A stretch of DNA of 24,127 bases from assembly GCA_900544725.1 (NCBI GenBank), contig UQWK01000030.1, forward strand, positions 1 through 24,127. The letters run 5' to 3'. The notes beneath the pieces are model-generated. The model saw only the letters and a program-made list of their open reading frames with translations, was not told the origin of the DNA and searched no databases. The stretch comes from an uncultured Collinsella sp. GTDB taxonomy: Bacteria; Actinomycetota; Coriobacteriia; Coriobacteriales; Coriobacteriaceae. A program made the position numbers and the translations under genes. How positions within the stretch are numbered: position 1 is the first letter of the stretch; every line of letters begins with the position of its first letter. Of the stretch, positions 17,652-24,127 are shown in pieces.

Positions 17652-18419
17652 ATGGACGTGGATTTGAACTTGACTACTAACGAAGCGACAAGGCAAAACG
17701 CGCCGGTGGGAGCCGCGCTCGTTGCCCAGGCCATGAACGGCGGCGACGCGAGCATGCGCTACAAGGCCATGCAGGCCGTCAAGGACTGGGACCGCACGCG
17801 CCTGGTCTACCGCACCGTCAAACGCGCCTTCGACATCGTGTTCAGCGGCTGCGTGCTGGCCTTCATCGCCTTACCGAGCCTGGTGCTCGCCGCCGCCATC
17901 CGCCTGGAGAGCGAGGGCAACCCGTTCTACAGCCAGATCCGCGTCGGCCAGACCCACCGCGACGGCAGCCTGTCCACCTTCCGCATGTGGAAGTTCCGCA
18001 GCATGTACAAGGACGCCGACGAGCGCCTCGCCGAGCTCAAGGAGCAGAACGAGATCGCCGGCGCCATGTTCAAGATGAAGGACGACCCCCGCGTCACCAA
18101 GATCGGCAGGTTCATCCGCAAGCACTCCATCGATGAGTTCCCGCAGTTCGTCAACGTGTTCCTGGGCCAGATGTCCGTCGTGGGCCCGCGCCCGCCGCTT
18201 CCCAACGAGGTGGCAGAGTACACAGAATTCGACTTGCAGCGCCTGGCCGTCAAGCCCGGGATCACCGGCTGGTGGCAGGTGACGGATCGTAATTCGACCG
18301 GCTTCGACGGCATGGTCCAGCGCGATCTGGAGTACATCGCCAAGCGCGGACCCGTCACGGACCTCAAGATCGTCGTCCTCACGGTGATCGAGGTCATCAC
18401 CGGTAAGGGTGCGTGCTAG
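17652..18419 (+). CDS. Polyprenyl-phosphate sugar-1-phosphate transferase (bacterial sugar transferase family)
   Basis: This is the initiating enzyme that moves a sugar-1-phosphate from a nucleotide sugar to undecaprenyl phosphate at the inner face of the membrane. One hydrophobic, probably re-entrant helix (about 62-84) follows KRAFDIVFSG. The catalytic core shows KFRSM (114-118), the Asp-Glu pair in SIDEFPQ (161-162), VVGPRPPLP (177-184) and KPGITGWWQV (201-210). At 255 aa it is the minimal type without the N-terminal four-helix domain, and the first 50 residues are a soluble extension. The ATG at 17652 has GGGGGA 11 bases upstream, slightly far. The next gene starts on the base after its stop. 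The sugar cannot be predicted. Confidence 0.93.
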   Translation: MDVDLNLTTNEATRQNAPVGAALVAQAMNGGDASMRYKAMQAVKDWDRTRLVYRTVKRAFDIVFSGCVLAFIALPSLVLAAAIRLESEGNPFYSQIRVGQTHRDGSLSTFRMWKFRSMYKDADERLAELKEQNEIAGAMFKMKDDPRVTKIGRFIRKHSIDEFPQFVNVFLGQMSVVGPRPPLPNEVAEYTEFDLQRLAVKPGITGWWQVTDRNSTGFDGMVQRDLEYIAKRGPVTDLKIVVLTVIEVITGKGAC

Positions 18420-19544
18420 ATGCGCATCGCGATGATCGGACATAAGAGATACGGTTCCCGCGAGGGCGGCGTGGAGGTCGTCGTGACCGAGCTTGTCCGC
18501 CGCATGGCGGCGCTCGGACACGAGGTCACCTGCTACGACCGTTCCGGTGCGGACGTCATGACCGGCGATGCCGCGGACGGCCGCGAGCGCATGGTCGACG
18601 GCGTGCGCGTCGTACCGGTTAAGACAATCGACAAGAAGGGGCTCGCGGCGCTGAGCTCCTCGTACTTCGCCACCCTGGCTGCCATCAAGGACAGGCCCGA
18701 CGTGATCCACTACCACGCTGAGGGACCTTGCGTGCCGTTGCCTTTGGCAAGGCGTGCGGGCATCCGAACTGTGGCCACCATCCACGGCCTGGACTGGCAG
18801 CGCGCCAAGTGGGGCAGGCTCGCCAAAACGTACATCAAGATGGGGGAGAAGGTCGCCGCGACAAAGGCGGACGGTCTTATCGTGCTCTCTGAGGGCGTCA
18901 GGCGCTATTTCAAGGAAACCTACGGTCGCGAGGCGGTCTTTATCCCCAATGGCGTAGATGCCAAGGAGGCCCTTCCGGCGAGCGCCATCAAAGAGAAGTG
19001 GGATCTTGAGAAGGATTCCTACCTTCTCTATCTTGGCCGTTTAGTGCCCGAGAAGCGCCCTGAGCTGCTGATTGAGGCATTCAGGGCCCTTGATACCAAT
19101 AAGCGCCTGGTCATTGCTGGCGGCAGTTCCGATACCTCGGCGTATGAGAAGGAGCTGCGCGCTGCGGCCCAGGGTGACAACCGCATAGTGTTCACCGGGT
19201 TCGTCAACGGCGAACCCCTGGGGGAGCTGTACTCCAACTGCTATGCCTACGTGCTGCCCTCCGACGTGGAGGGCATGCCCATGAGCCTGCTGGAGGCCAT
19301 GGCATACGGCCGCTGCTGCGTGACGAGCGATATCCCCGAGTGCGCGGACGTCCTCGCGGGCAACGGCGTGACGTTCGAGAAGGGGAGTGCCGATTCCCTG
19401 CGGGCCGTGCTGCGAGACCTGCTCACGGACGCTGGCCGCGCAGACGCCCTCGGCACCGCTGCTAAAGCGCATGTCGTGAAAACCTACAACTGGCACTCCG
19501 TCGTCGAGCGGACCCTTGTCGTCTACGGGGGTGAAGGCCTATGA
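18420..19544 (+). CDS. GT4-family glycosyltransferase
   Basis: The 374-aa protein has a GT-B fold. The N-terminal IGHKRYGSREGGVEVVVTEL resembles the DUF1972-type acceptor domain of rhamnosyltransferase-like enzymes. The C-terminal GT4 domain begins near LLYLGRLVPEKRPELLIEAF and has the EX7E donor-binding pair E284/E292 in VEGMPMSLLEAM. It probably adds an early sugar to the lipid-linked primer made by the preceding transferase, acting in the cytoplasm at the membrane. It starts directly after the upstream stop codon and overlaps the next gene by four bases (ATGA), so translation is coupled. Sugar specificity is unknown; rhamnose or glucose are only guesses from the family. Confidence 0.88.
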   Translation: MRIAMIGHKRYGSREGGVEVVVTELVRRMAALGHEVTCYDRSGADVMTGDAADGRERMVDGVRVVPVKTIDKKGLAALSSSYFATLAAIKDRPDVIHYHAEGPCVPLPLARRAGIRTVATIHGLDWQRAKWGRLAKTYIKMGEKVAATKADGLIVLSEGVRRYFKETYGREAVFIPNGVDAKEALPASAIKEKWDLEKDSYLLYLGRLVPEKRPELLIEAFRALDTNKRLVIAGGSSDTSAYEKELRAAAQGDNRIVFTGFVNGEPLGELYSNCYAYVLPSDVEGMPMSLLEAMAYGRCCVTSDIPECADVLAGNGVTFEKGSADSLRAVLRDLLTDAGRADALGTAAKAHVVKTYNWHSVVERTLVVYGGEGL

Positions 19545-20824
19545 GGATCCTTCTCGTTAACAAGTTCCATTACCGCAAGGGTGGGGCGGAGACATATTAC
19601 CTTACCGTCGGGTCCGAGCTGGAACGCCTGGGACATGAGGTCGCCTACTTCTCGATGAGGCACCCTGACAACCTGCCCTGTAAGTGGGACAAGTACTTCG
19701 TGGCGCAGCGCGAGTACAACAACGTCAAGAACCCGCTCAAGGCGGCGCGCGATGGCATGGCGCTGATTTATTCGCCAGAAGCTAAGCGCAACTTCCAGGC
19801 CCTCTGCGAGGAGTTCCGCCCCGATGCCGTCCACCTCAACAACGTGCACAGGCAGATCACGCTGTCCATTCTCGACGCCCCCTACCTGAGGGAGAATAAG
19901 GTCCCGGTCTTCTACACGGCCCACGACTACGTGACCGTCTGCCCCGGCTACCTCATGCTCGACGGCGACGGGCGCGTCTGCGACGCGTGCCTCGAGGACG
20001 GGCGCTACCGCCACTGCATCGAGCGCCGCTGCGTGAAGGGCTCGCGCGCGAAGAGCGCGCTGGCGGCGATGGAGGCGTCCTTCAACAGGGCCCATAAGTC
20101 CAACCAGCGAATCGACAGGGTAATCGCCCCTTCCAGGTTCATGCGCTCCAAGCTCATCGAGGGCGGCTGGCCCGAGGGCAAGGTCGTCTTCCTGCAGAAC
20201 TTCGCCGACGACGCGATCCTCGACCGCGCGGCGAATGCCGGGGCGGATGCGACCGACAGGGAGAACCCCTACCTCCTGTTCTTCGGGCGGCTCTCTGCCG
20301 AGAAGGGCGTTGACACGTTGCTGAGGGCCTTCGATGCCGCCTTGCCGAGCCTTCCGCAGGACATGCGCTTGGTTGTAGTCGGCGACGGTCCCGATGCCGG
20401 CGAGTTCAAGGAGCTCGCGTCTTCGTTGGGCTGTGCAGCTCGCATCGAGTTCGCCGGCTATCAGACCGGTGGGGCACTGCAAGTGTATGTGGAGAGGGCG
20501 TCTCTCGCCATCGCGAGTTCGAGATGGCGAGAGAACATGCCGTACTCGATCGTGGAGGCTTTCGCTGCCGGCACTCCTGTCGTCGGAACGGATATCGGGG
20601 GAATCCCCGAGTTGATCGATGAAGGGAAAACGGGATTCATTTGCGATCCCGGGGATGTTCAGTCGATGGCAGATGCCATTTCGCGTGGTGTGAGTGCGTT
20701 CTTGGAACAGCCCGCTTACGCGAGGTTGCAGCAAAACTGCCGCTCCTACGTCATGGAAAACTGCTCGCGCGTGAAGTTTATGAGCGATCTCGTGAACCTA
20801 TATAAGGAGTCAATCGATGGCTAA
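19541..20824 (+). CDS. GT4-family glycosyltransferase with a cysteine cluster
   Basis: The 427-aa GT-B enzyme opens with MRILLVNKFHYRKGGAETYY, a typical GT4 start. The donor domain begins at YLLFFGRLSAEKGVDTLL and carries EX7E residues E331 and E339 in ENMPYSIVEAF. The acceptor domain has five cysteines at 134, 147, 150, 159 and 164, including CDAC, which probably bind zinc or stabilise a loop; this pattern occurs in some capsule GT4 enzymes. It overlaps the previous gene by four bases and the next by eight, with AAGGAG for the next gene lying inside its 3' end. Role: extension of the polysaccharide repeat unit. Confidence 0.88.
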   Translation: MRILLVNKFHYRKGGAETYYLTVGSELERLGHEVAYFSMRHPDNLPCKWDKYFVAQREYNNVKNPLKAARDGMALIYSPEAKRNFQALCEEFRPDAVHLNNVHRQITLSILDAPYLRENKVPVFYTAHDYVTVCPGYLMLDGDGRVCDACLEDGRYRHCIERRCVKGSRAKSALAAMEASFNRAHKSNQRIDRVIAPSRFMRSKLIEGGWPEGKVVFLQNFADDAILDRAANAGADATDRENPYLLFFGRLSAEKGVDTLLRAFDAALPSLPQDMRLVVVGDGPDAGEFKELASSLGCAARIEFAGYQTGGALQVYVERASLAIASSRWRENMPYSIVEAFAAGTPVVGTDIGGIPELIDEGKTGFICDPGDVQSMADAISRGVSAFLEQPAYARLQQNCRSYVMENCSRVKFMSDLVNLYKESIDG

Positions 20825-21830
20825 CGGCCATAACAGTATCAAGAGGATCGTGCACCGCTCCTGCGAGGAGATCGGCGCCACGTTCCGAATCGCCAGGGCC
20901 ACGTCGTGGCCCGAGGCGATCAACACGTTCAGGGCGAAGCTCGATATCCAGGTCATGAGCCGCAACGGGTACAAGGAGCCGCCTGCGGTTAAGGGGCGGT
21001 TGCTGCGAAAGCACGAGACCGTGCTCAAATATCTCGAGAACCGCTTCAGCGATTTCTTCGAGTCATATGACTATGGCGCGCCGCTGCCGCCGTCCGATTC
21101 CGCCCTCGAGGGGAAGATCTGGATGTGCTGGTGGCAGGGCGAGGAGAACGCGCCCGAGATCGTCAGGGTCTGCATCGACTCCGTGCGCCGCAACGCCGGC
21201 GGGCACGAGGTCATCGTCATCACGGACGAGAATCTGTCCGACTACGCCCATATCCCCGATTGGGTTCTCGAGAAAGTCGGTGCCGGCGTCATGTCGCGCA
21301 CCCATTTGTCTGATCTGTTGAGGCTCTCGTTATTGGCGGAGCATGGTGGACTATGGCTCGATGCCACTTTCTTCTGTGCGGGTCCAGTTGGGGATTACTT
21401 TGATTTGCCGATTTGGTCCATTAAGCGGCCTGATTATCTGCATGCATCCGTCGCCTGTGGCATGTTTGCAAATTATTCTCTTGGGTGCGACACCGAACAT
21501 CGTAGAATTTTCGCTACTTTGAGGGACTACTACCTTGAGTATTGGCTTCAGAGCGATGAGTTAATCGATTATTTGCTTACTGACTACCTCATCGTTCTTG
21601 CCCAACGTCACGACCAGTCGATTGCCGCCGCATTTGCATCTATTGAGCCCAACAATCCTCGCTGCGACGACCTCATTTCGCTGCTGGACAAGCCTTTCGA
21701 GCAAATGGAGTGGAGCTCGCTTAAAGGTGCCACTCGACTGTTCAAGCTTTCATGGAAGCAAGAATTTCCGAGTCAATCCAATGGAATTGAATCTTTTTAT
21801 GGCGCTCTGGTTTGTGGTGACTGTAGCTAG
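20817..21830 (+). CDS. Capsular polysaccharide synthesis family glycosyltransferase
   Basis: The 337-aa protein shows IWMCWWQGEENAPE (101-114) and HLSDLLRLSLLAEHGGLWLDAT (read at 163-184). This is the hallmark pair of the Caps_synth/Gly_transf_sug type of GT-A glycosyltransferases; the Asp in WLDAT is the likely metal and nucleotide-sugar contact. The ATG at 20817 has AAGGAG seven bases upstream and overlaps the preceding gene by eight bases. Codon choice changes within the gene: up to about position 21300 third positions are mostly G or C, after that A and T become frequent, and the rest of the locus stays that way. This suggests a recombination joint inside the reading frame, close to the catalytic motif. 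Confidence 0.85.
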   Translation: MANGHNSIKRIVHRSCEEIGATFRIARATSWPEAINTFRAKLDIQVMSRNGYKEPPAVKGRLLRKHETVLKYLENRFSDFFESYDYGAPLPPSDSALEGKIWMCWWQGEENAPEIVRVCIDSVRRNAGGHEVIVITDENLSDYAHIPDWVLEKVGAGVMSRTHLSDLLRLSLLAEHGGLWLDATFFCAGPVGDYFDLPIWSIKRPDYLHASVACGMFANYSLGCDTEHRRIFATLRDYYLEYWLQSDELIDYLLTDYLIVLAQRHDQSIAAAFASIEPNNPRCDDLISLLDKPFEQMEWSSLKGATRLFKLSWKQEFPSQSNGIESFYGALVCGDCS

Positions 21831-21848
21831 GATAGTGAGGAGGGCATT

Positions 21849-22856
21849 GTGGCTAATCCCCTTTTAAGCATAGTGGTTCCCGTGTACAACTCATCTGAAA
21901 CGATTGAGGAATGTGTTGGCTCTCTTACTTCGCAAACCATTAATGACTTAGAGATTTTACTCATCGATGACGGGTCTACAGATGATAGTCTTGAGAAGTG
22001 CGAAAAGCTTGCATCCAAGGACAATCGCATCAAAGTATTTCCTAAAGATAATGCAGGCCAAGGAATTGCTCGCAATTATGGCCTAGATTTTGCGACAGGA
22101 GAGTACATTGCTTTTGTCGATTCAGATGATACCTGTACGAAAGCAATGTATGAAACTTTGCTGCGTAAGGCAAAAGATGCCGGCAGCGATATCGTTGTTG
22201 GCGGTTACTGTGATTTATTGAACGGCGCGGTTGTTGAGAGTCATCCAGCTGGGTTAATGGAGCTGCGCAGTAAAGACGAAATTGATAGGTACATGGCGGA
22301 TTTGGTATCCACACCAGGCCATGATGATAGCGCAGGCTGTATCGCTGTTTGGGATTCGGTTTATCGTCGGCTTCTGATTGAGGAGAACGATGTTCAGTTT
22401 CCGTCAGAAAGAGACGTCTATTCTGAGGATCTAGTTTTTAAGCTTAGAGCTCTCGCTTGTTCTTCGAGGGTCAGCGTCGTTCCCAGTTGTTTGTACGAAT
22501 ACCACGTTAGTGACAAGTCTTATTCAAAACGCGTGAATGACGATGTTCTCAAAAGGATAAATGCTCTAAGCCAAGTTCTTGCGGATGAGTTTTATCGGAG
22601 ACTGGATAGATTCGATTTCCGTAAGAGAAATGCAGGCAGAGCATTTGCGTCGCTTAGATTTTCTTTGAGGCGCGCTCCCTGTGGTGCTGGCCGTACGGCT
22701 TTTTTCAATGTCCTTGTAAATGATGAAAAGCTATACAACTGCTTGTCAGCCTATCAGCCGTCGAACTTAATTAATGCAGCAATTTATAAGTTGCTGTTAA
22801 CAAGAAAACCTCGATTAATTTCAGCTGTATTCAATCTAATTGCCCTGAAAGGATAA
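21849..22856 (+). CDS. GT2-family glycosyltransferase
   Basis: A 335-aa GT-A enzyme that starts LLSIVVPVYNSSETIEEC, with nucleotide-binding DDGST (40-44) and the metal-binding DSDD (91-94) in AFVDSDDT. The C-terminal 110 residues are less conserved and contain no clear membrane helix. I chose GTG 21849 because AGGAGG lies five bases upstream; no in-frame ATG precedes the conserved strand. It lies 18 bases after the previous gene and two bases before the next. Its DNA is clearly AT-richer than the genes before 21300. It probably adds a side or internal sugar of the repeat unit. Confidence 0.88.
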   Translation: MANPLLSIVVPVYNSSETIEECVGSLTSQTINDLEILLIDDGSTDDSLEKCEKLASKDNRIKVFPKDNAGQGIARNYGLDFATGEYIAFVDSDDTCTKAMYETLLRKAKDAGSDIVVGGYCDLLNGAVVESHPAGLMELRSKDEIDRYMADLVSTPGHDDSAGCIAVWDSVYRRLLIEENDVQFPSERDVYSEDLVFKLRALACSSRVSVVPSCLYEYHVSDKSYSKRVNDDVLKRINALSQVLADEFYRRLDRFDFRKRNAGRAFASLRFSLRRAPCGAGRTAFFNVLVNDEKLYNCLSAYQPSNLINAAIYKLLLTRKPRLISAVFNLIALKG

Positions 22857-22858
22857 TT

Positions 22859-23953
22859 ATGAAAGTTGGAGTCATTACGTTTCATCGTGCCATTAACTAT
22901 GGAGCCGCTTTGCAGACTTATGCTTTGCAAAAAGCCTTAAAGGGATTGGGCTTCGATTCGGAAGTTATCGATTATCGCTGTGATCATATGGAGGAGTTGT
23001 ATAAGCTGATCGGTGGCTTCTCGACCAAATCAGTTAAACAAAATATCCGTAGTTTTATGAATTACTTCCCCGCAAAGAGAAAAATGAAGAGTTTTCGTTC
23101 GTTGGTAAATGAAAACATGAAGTTGAGTCCAATGTATGATTCGGAAACCATTAATCCGTCGAACGAGCGATACGACGTTTTTATTACTGGTAGTGACCAG
23201 GTGTTTAATTATGCCTGTTCTGATTTTGATAAGAATTACTTCCTATCATTTGTTGATGACGAGCAGAAGATTAATTCATATGCTGCATCGTTCGGTATTA
23301 GTGATATTCCGGTTGAGTATCGGGCGGAATATGCTCGACTGTTATCTCGGTTTAATCATATTTCGGTTCGTGAGGAGTCTGGTAAAAAAATGGTCCGCGA
23401 GCTTGCGGGCAAAGATAGTGAGTTGCACGTCGATCCTGTATTTTTGCTTGATGCGGCAGAGTGGTCGCGGCTCGCTAAAGACCCTGACTTCGATAACTAT
23501 ATCCTCATCTATCGCCTCAACAAGTCGAATGTCATTAATGATTTTGCAAGGTTGTTAGCTAAAAAGACAGGCAAGAAGATTGTAAACATAGGTCAAGATT
23601 ATATTGACAGGTTGAAGAATCGCGATTTTTGCGGTGGAATGGACACTTCGGTACAGGAATTCCTTGGCCTGTTCAAGAATGCTGACTATGTTGTAACTAA
23701 TTCTTTCCACGGAACCGCTTTTTCCATCATCTTTGAGCGCCAGTTTTACGTAGAAACAAAGCAAAAGGATTTCAAGAAGAACGACCGTGCTGAGAATCTG
23801 TTGAAGCTGACCGGTCTTACTGAATCTATTGTCGAATCTTTGGATGACTGTAAATTAGATATATACCGCGATTTTGGTACAGCTCGCAAGGTAATTGCTG
23901 AGGAAAAGGCTCGTGCCCTGTCTTATCTGAACGGTATTTGTGTTGATGAGTAG
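22859..23953 (+). CDS. Polysaccharide pyruvyl transferase family protein
   Basis: The 364-aa protein has the PS_pyruv_trans signature: VGVITFHRAINYGAALQTYA at the N-terminus, the ITGSDQVFN motif (about 111-119) and TNSFHGTAF (280-288) in the C-terminal half, with His284. Family members transfer pyruvate from phosphoenolpyruvate to make a cyclic ketal on a sugar, adding negative charge; some members act differently, so the activity is inferred. AAAGGA lies five bases before the ATG, two bases after the preceding stop. The next frame begins inside its last codons. Base composition is AT-rich like its neighbours. Confidence 0.87.
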   Translation: MKVGVITFHRAINYGAALQTYALQKALKGLGFDSEVIDYRCDHMEELYKLIGGFSTKSVKQNIRSFMNYFPAKRKMKSFRSLVNENMKLSPMYDSETINPSNERYDVFITGSDQVFNYACSDFDKNYFLSFVDDEQKINSYAASFGISDIPVEYRAEYARLLSRFNHISVREESGKKMVRELAGKDSELHVDPVFLLDAAEWSRLAKDPDFDNYILIYRLNKSNVINDFARLLAKKTGKKIVNIGQDYIDRLKNRDFCGGMDTSVQEFLGLFKNADYVVTNSFHGTAFSIIFERQFYVETKQKDFKKNDRAENLLKLTGLTESIVESLDDCKLDIYRDFGTARKVIAEEKARALSYLNGICVDE

Positions 23954-24127
23954 ATATAAGCAATTAATTGCATCAGTTCCAATTGAAGACTTTATTATTC
24001 CTTTGCTGCTGCTGATATTAGTATTTTCTACTAACAATCGCCTCATTTTGTTCATGAAGCCTGTTGCGTTTCTCATGATTTCAGCGGTGCTCTTTCTCTC
24101 GATAGCCTCGAAAAGAAGGTTTAGCAG
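23946..24127 (+). CDS. 5' end of a polytopic membrane protein, possibly the repeat-unit polymerase (partial)
   Basis: From ATG 23946 the frame stays open to the window edge (60 codons). It overlaps the pyruvyl transferase gene by eight bases. The protein begins MSRYKQLIASVPIEDF and continues with two strongly hydrophobic stretches (about 17-28 and 38-55) separated by STNNRLILFMKP, so it is an integral membrane protein. In a locus of this kind the missing parts are a Wzy-type polymerase and a Wzx-type flippase; the short N-terminus and early helices resemble an O-antigen polymerase more, but this is a guess. No strong SD is visible, in keeping with translational coupling. Confidence 0.7.
   Translation, partial: MSRYKQLIASVPIEDFIIPLLLLILVFSTNNRLILFMKPVAFLMISAVLFLSIASKRRFS

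Overview
The window looks like a chromosomal segment of a GC-rich member of the Coriobacteriia, most likely Collinsella or a close relative. This is inferred from codon choice, the flavour of the housekeeping proteins and the gene order, not from a database match. About two thirds is conserved housekeeping DNA on the + strand. It is interrupted by a minus-strand block and followed by the start of a surface-polysaccharide locus that runs off the right edge.

Left part (1-8339, + strand): tRNA-Leu(UAG), tig, clpP and clpX (separated by one base), then valS and folC. This is a protein quality-control group (trigger factor, ClpXP) followed by valyl-tRNA synthetase and folylpolyglutamate synthetase. 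A strong hairpin terminator closes clpX, a large hairpin sits in the valS leader, and a nested inverted repeat lies between valS and folC.

Middle part (8340-14238): minus-strand genes separated by repeat-rich spacers. There is an M24-family Xaa-Pro dipeptidase-like gene and a compact three-gene operon: a GlpA-like FAD dehydrogenase with a BFD-type [2Fe-2S] tail, a GlpB-like flavoprotein and a DUF1667 protein. These probably form an anaerobic glycerol-3-phosphate dehydrogenase-like complex. The spacers carry two families of structured repeats (called E and F here) present twice each. The 729-base spacer upstream of the operon holds an array of twelve 16-bp sequences in strictly alternating orientation with an 80-81 bp period. 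These repeats are the most unusual part of the window.

Right part (14239-24127, + strand): a small membrane protein with two zinc ribbons, a ThrRS that lacks the N-terminal TGS domain and has a clear promoter, two tandem terminators, and then a polysaccharide cluster. The cluster starts with a NusG/LoaP-type antiterminator and continues with a polyprenyl-phosphate sugar-1-phosphate transferase, two GT4 glycosyltransferases, a capsular-synthesis-type transferase, a GT2 glycosyltransferase, a polysaccharide pyruvyl transferase and the 5' end of a hydrophobic membrane protein. Spacing is tight, often overlapping, which indicates one long operon read under processive antitermination. From roughly 21300 onward the DNA becomes visibly AT-richer in the middle of a gene, as expected for the variable part of a capsule locus.
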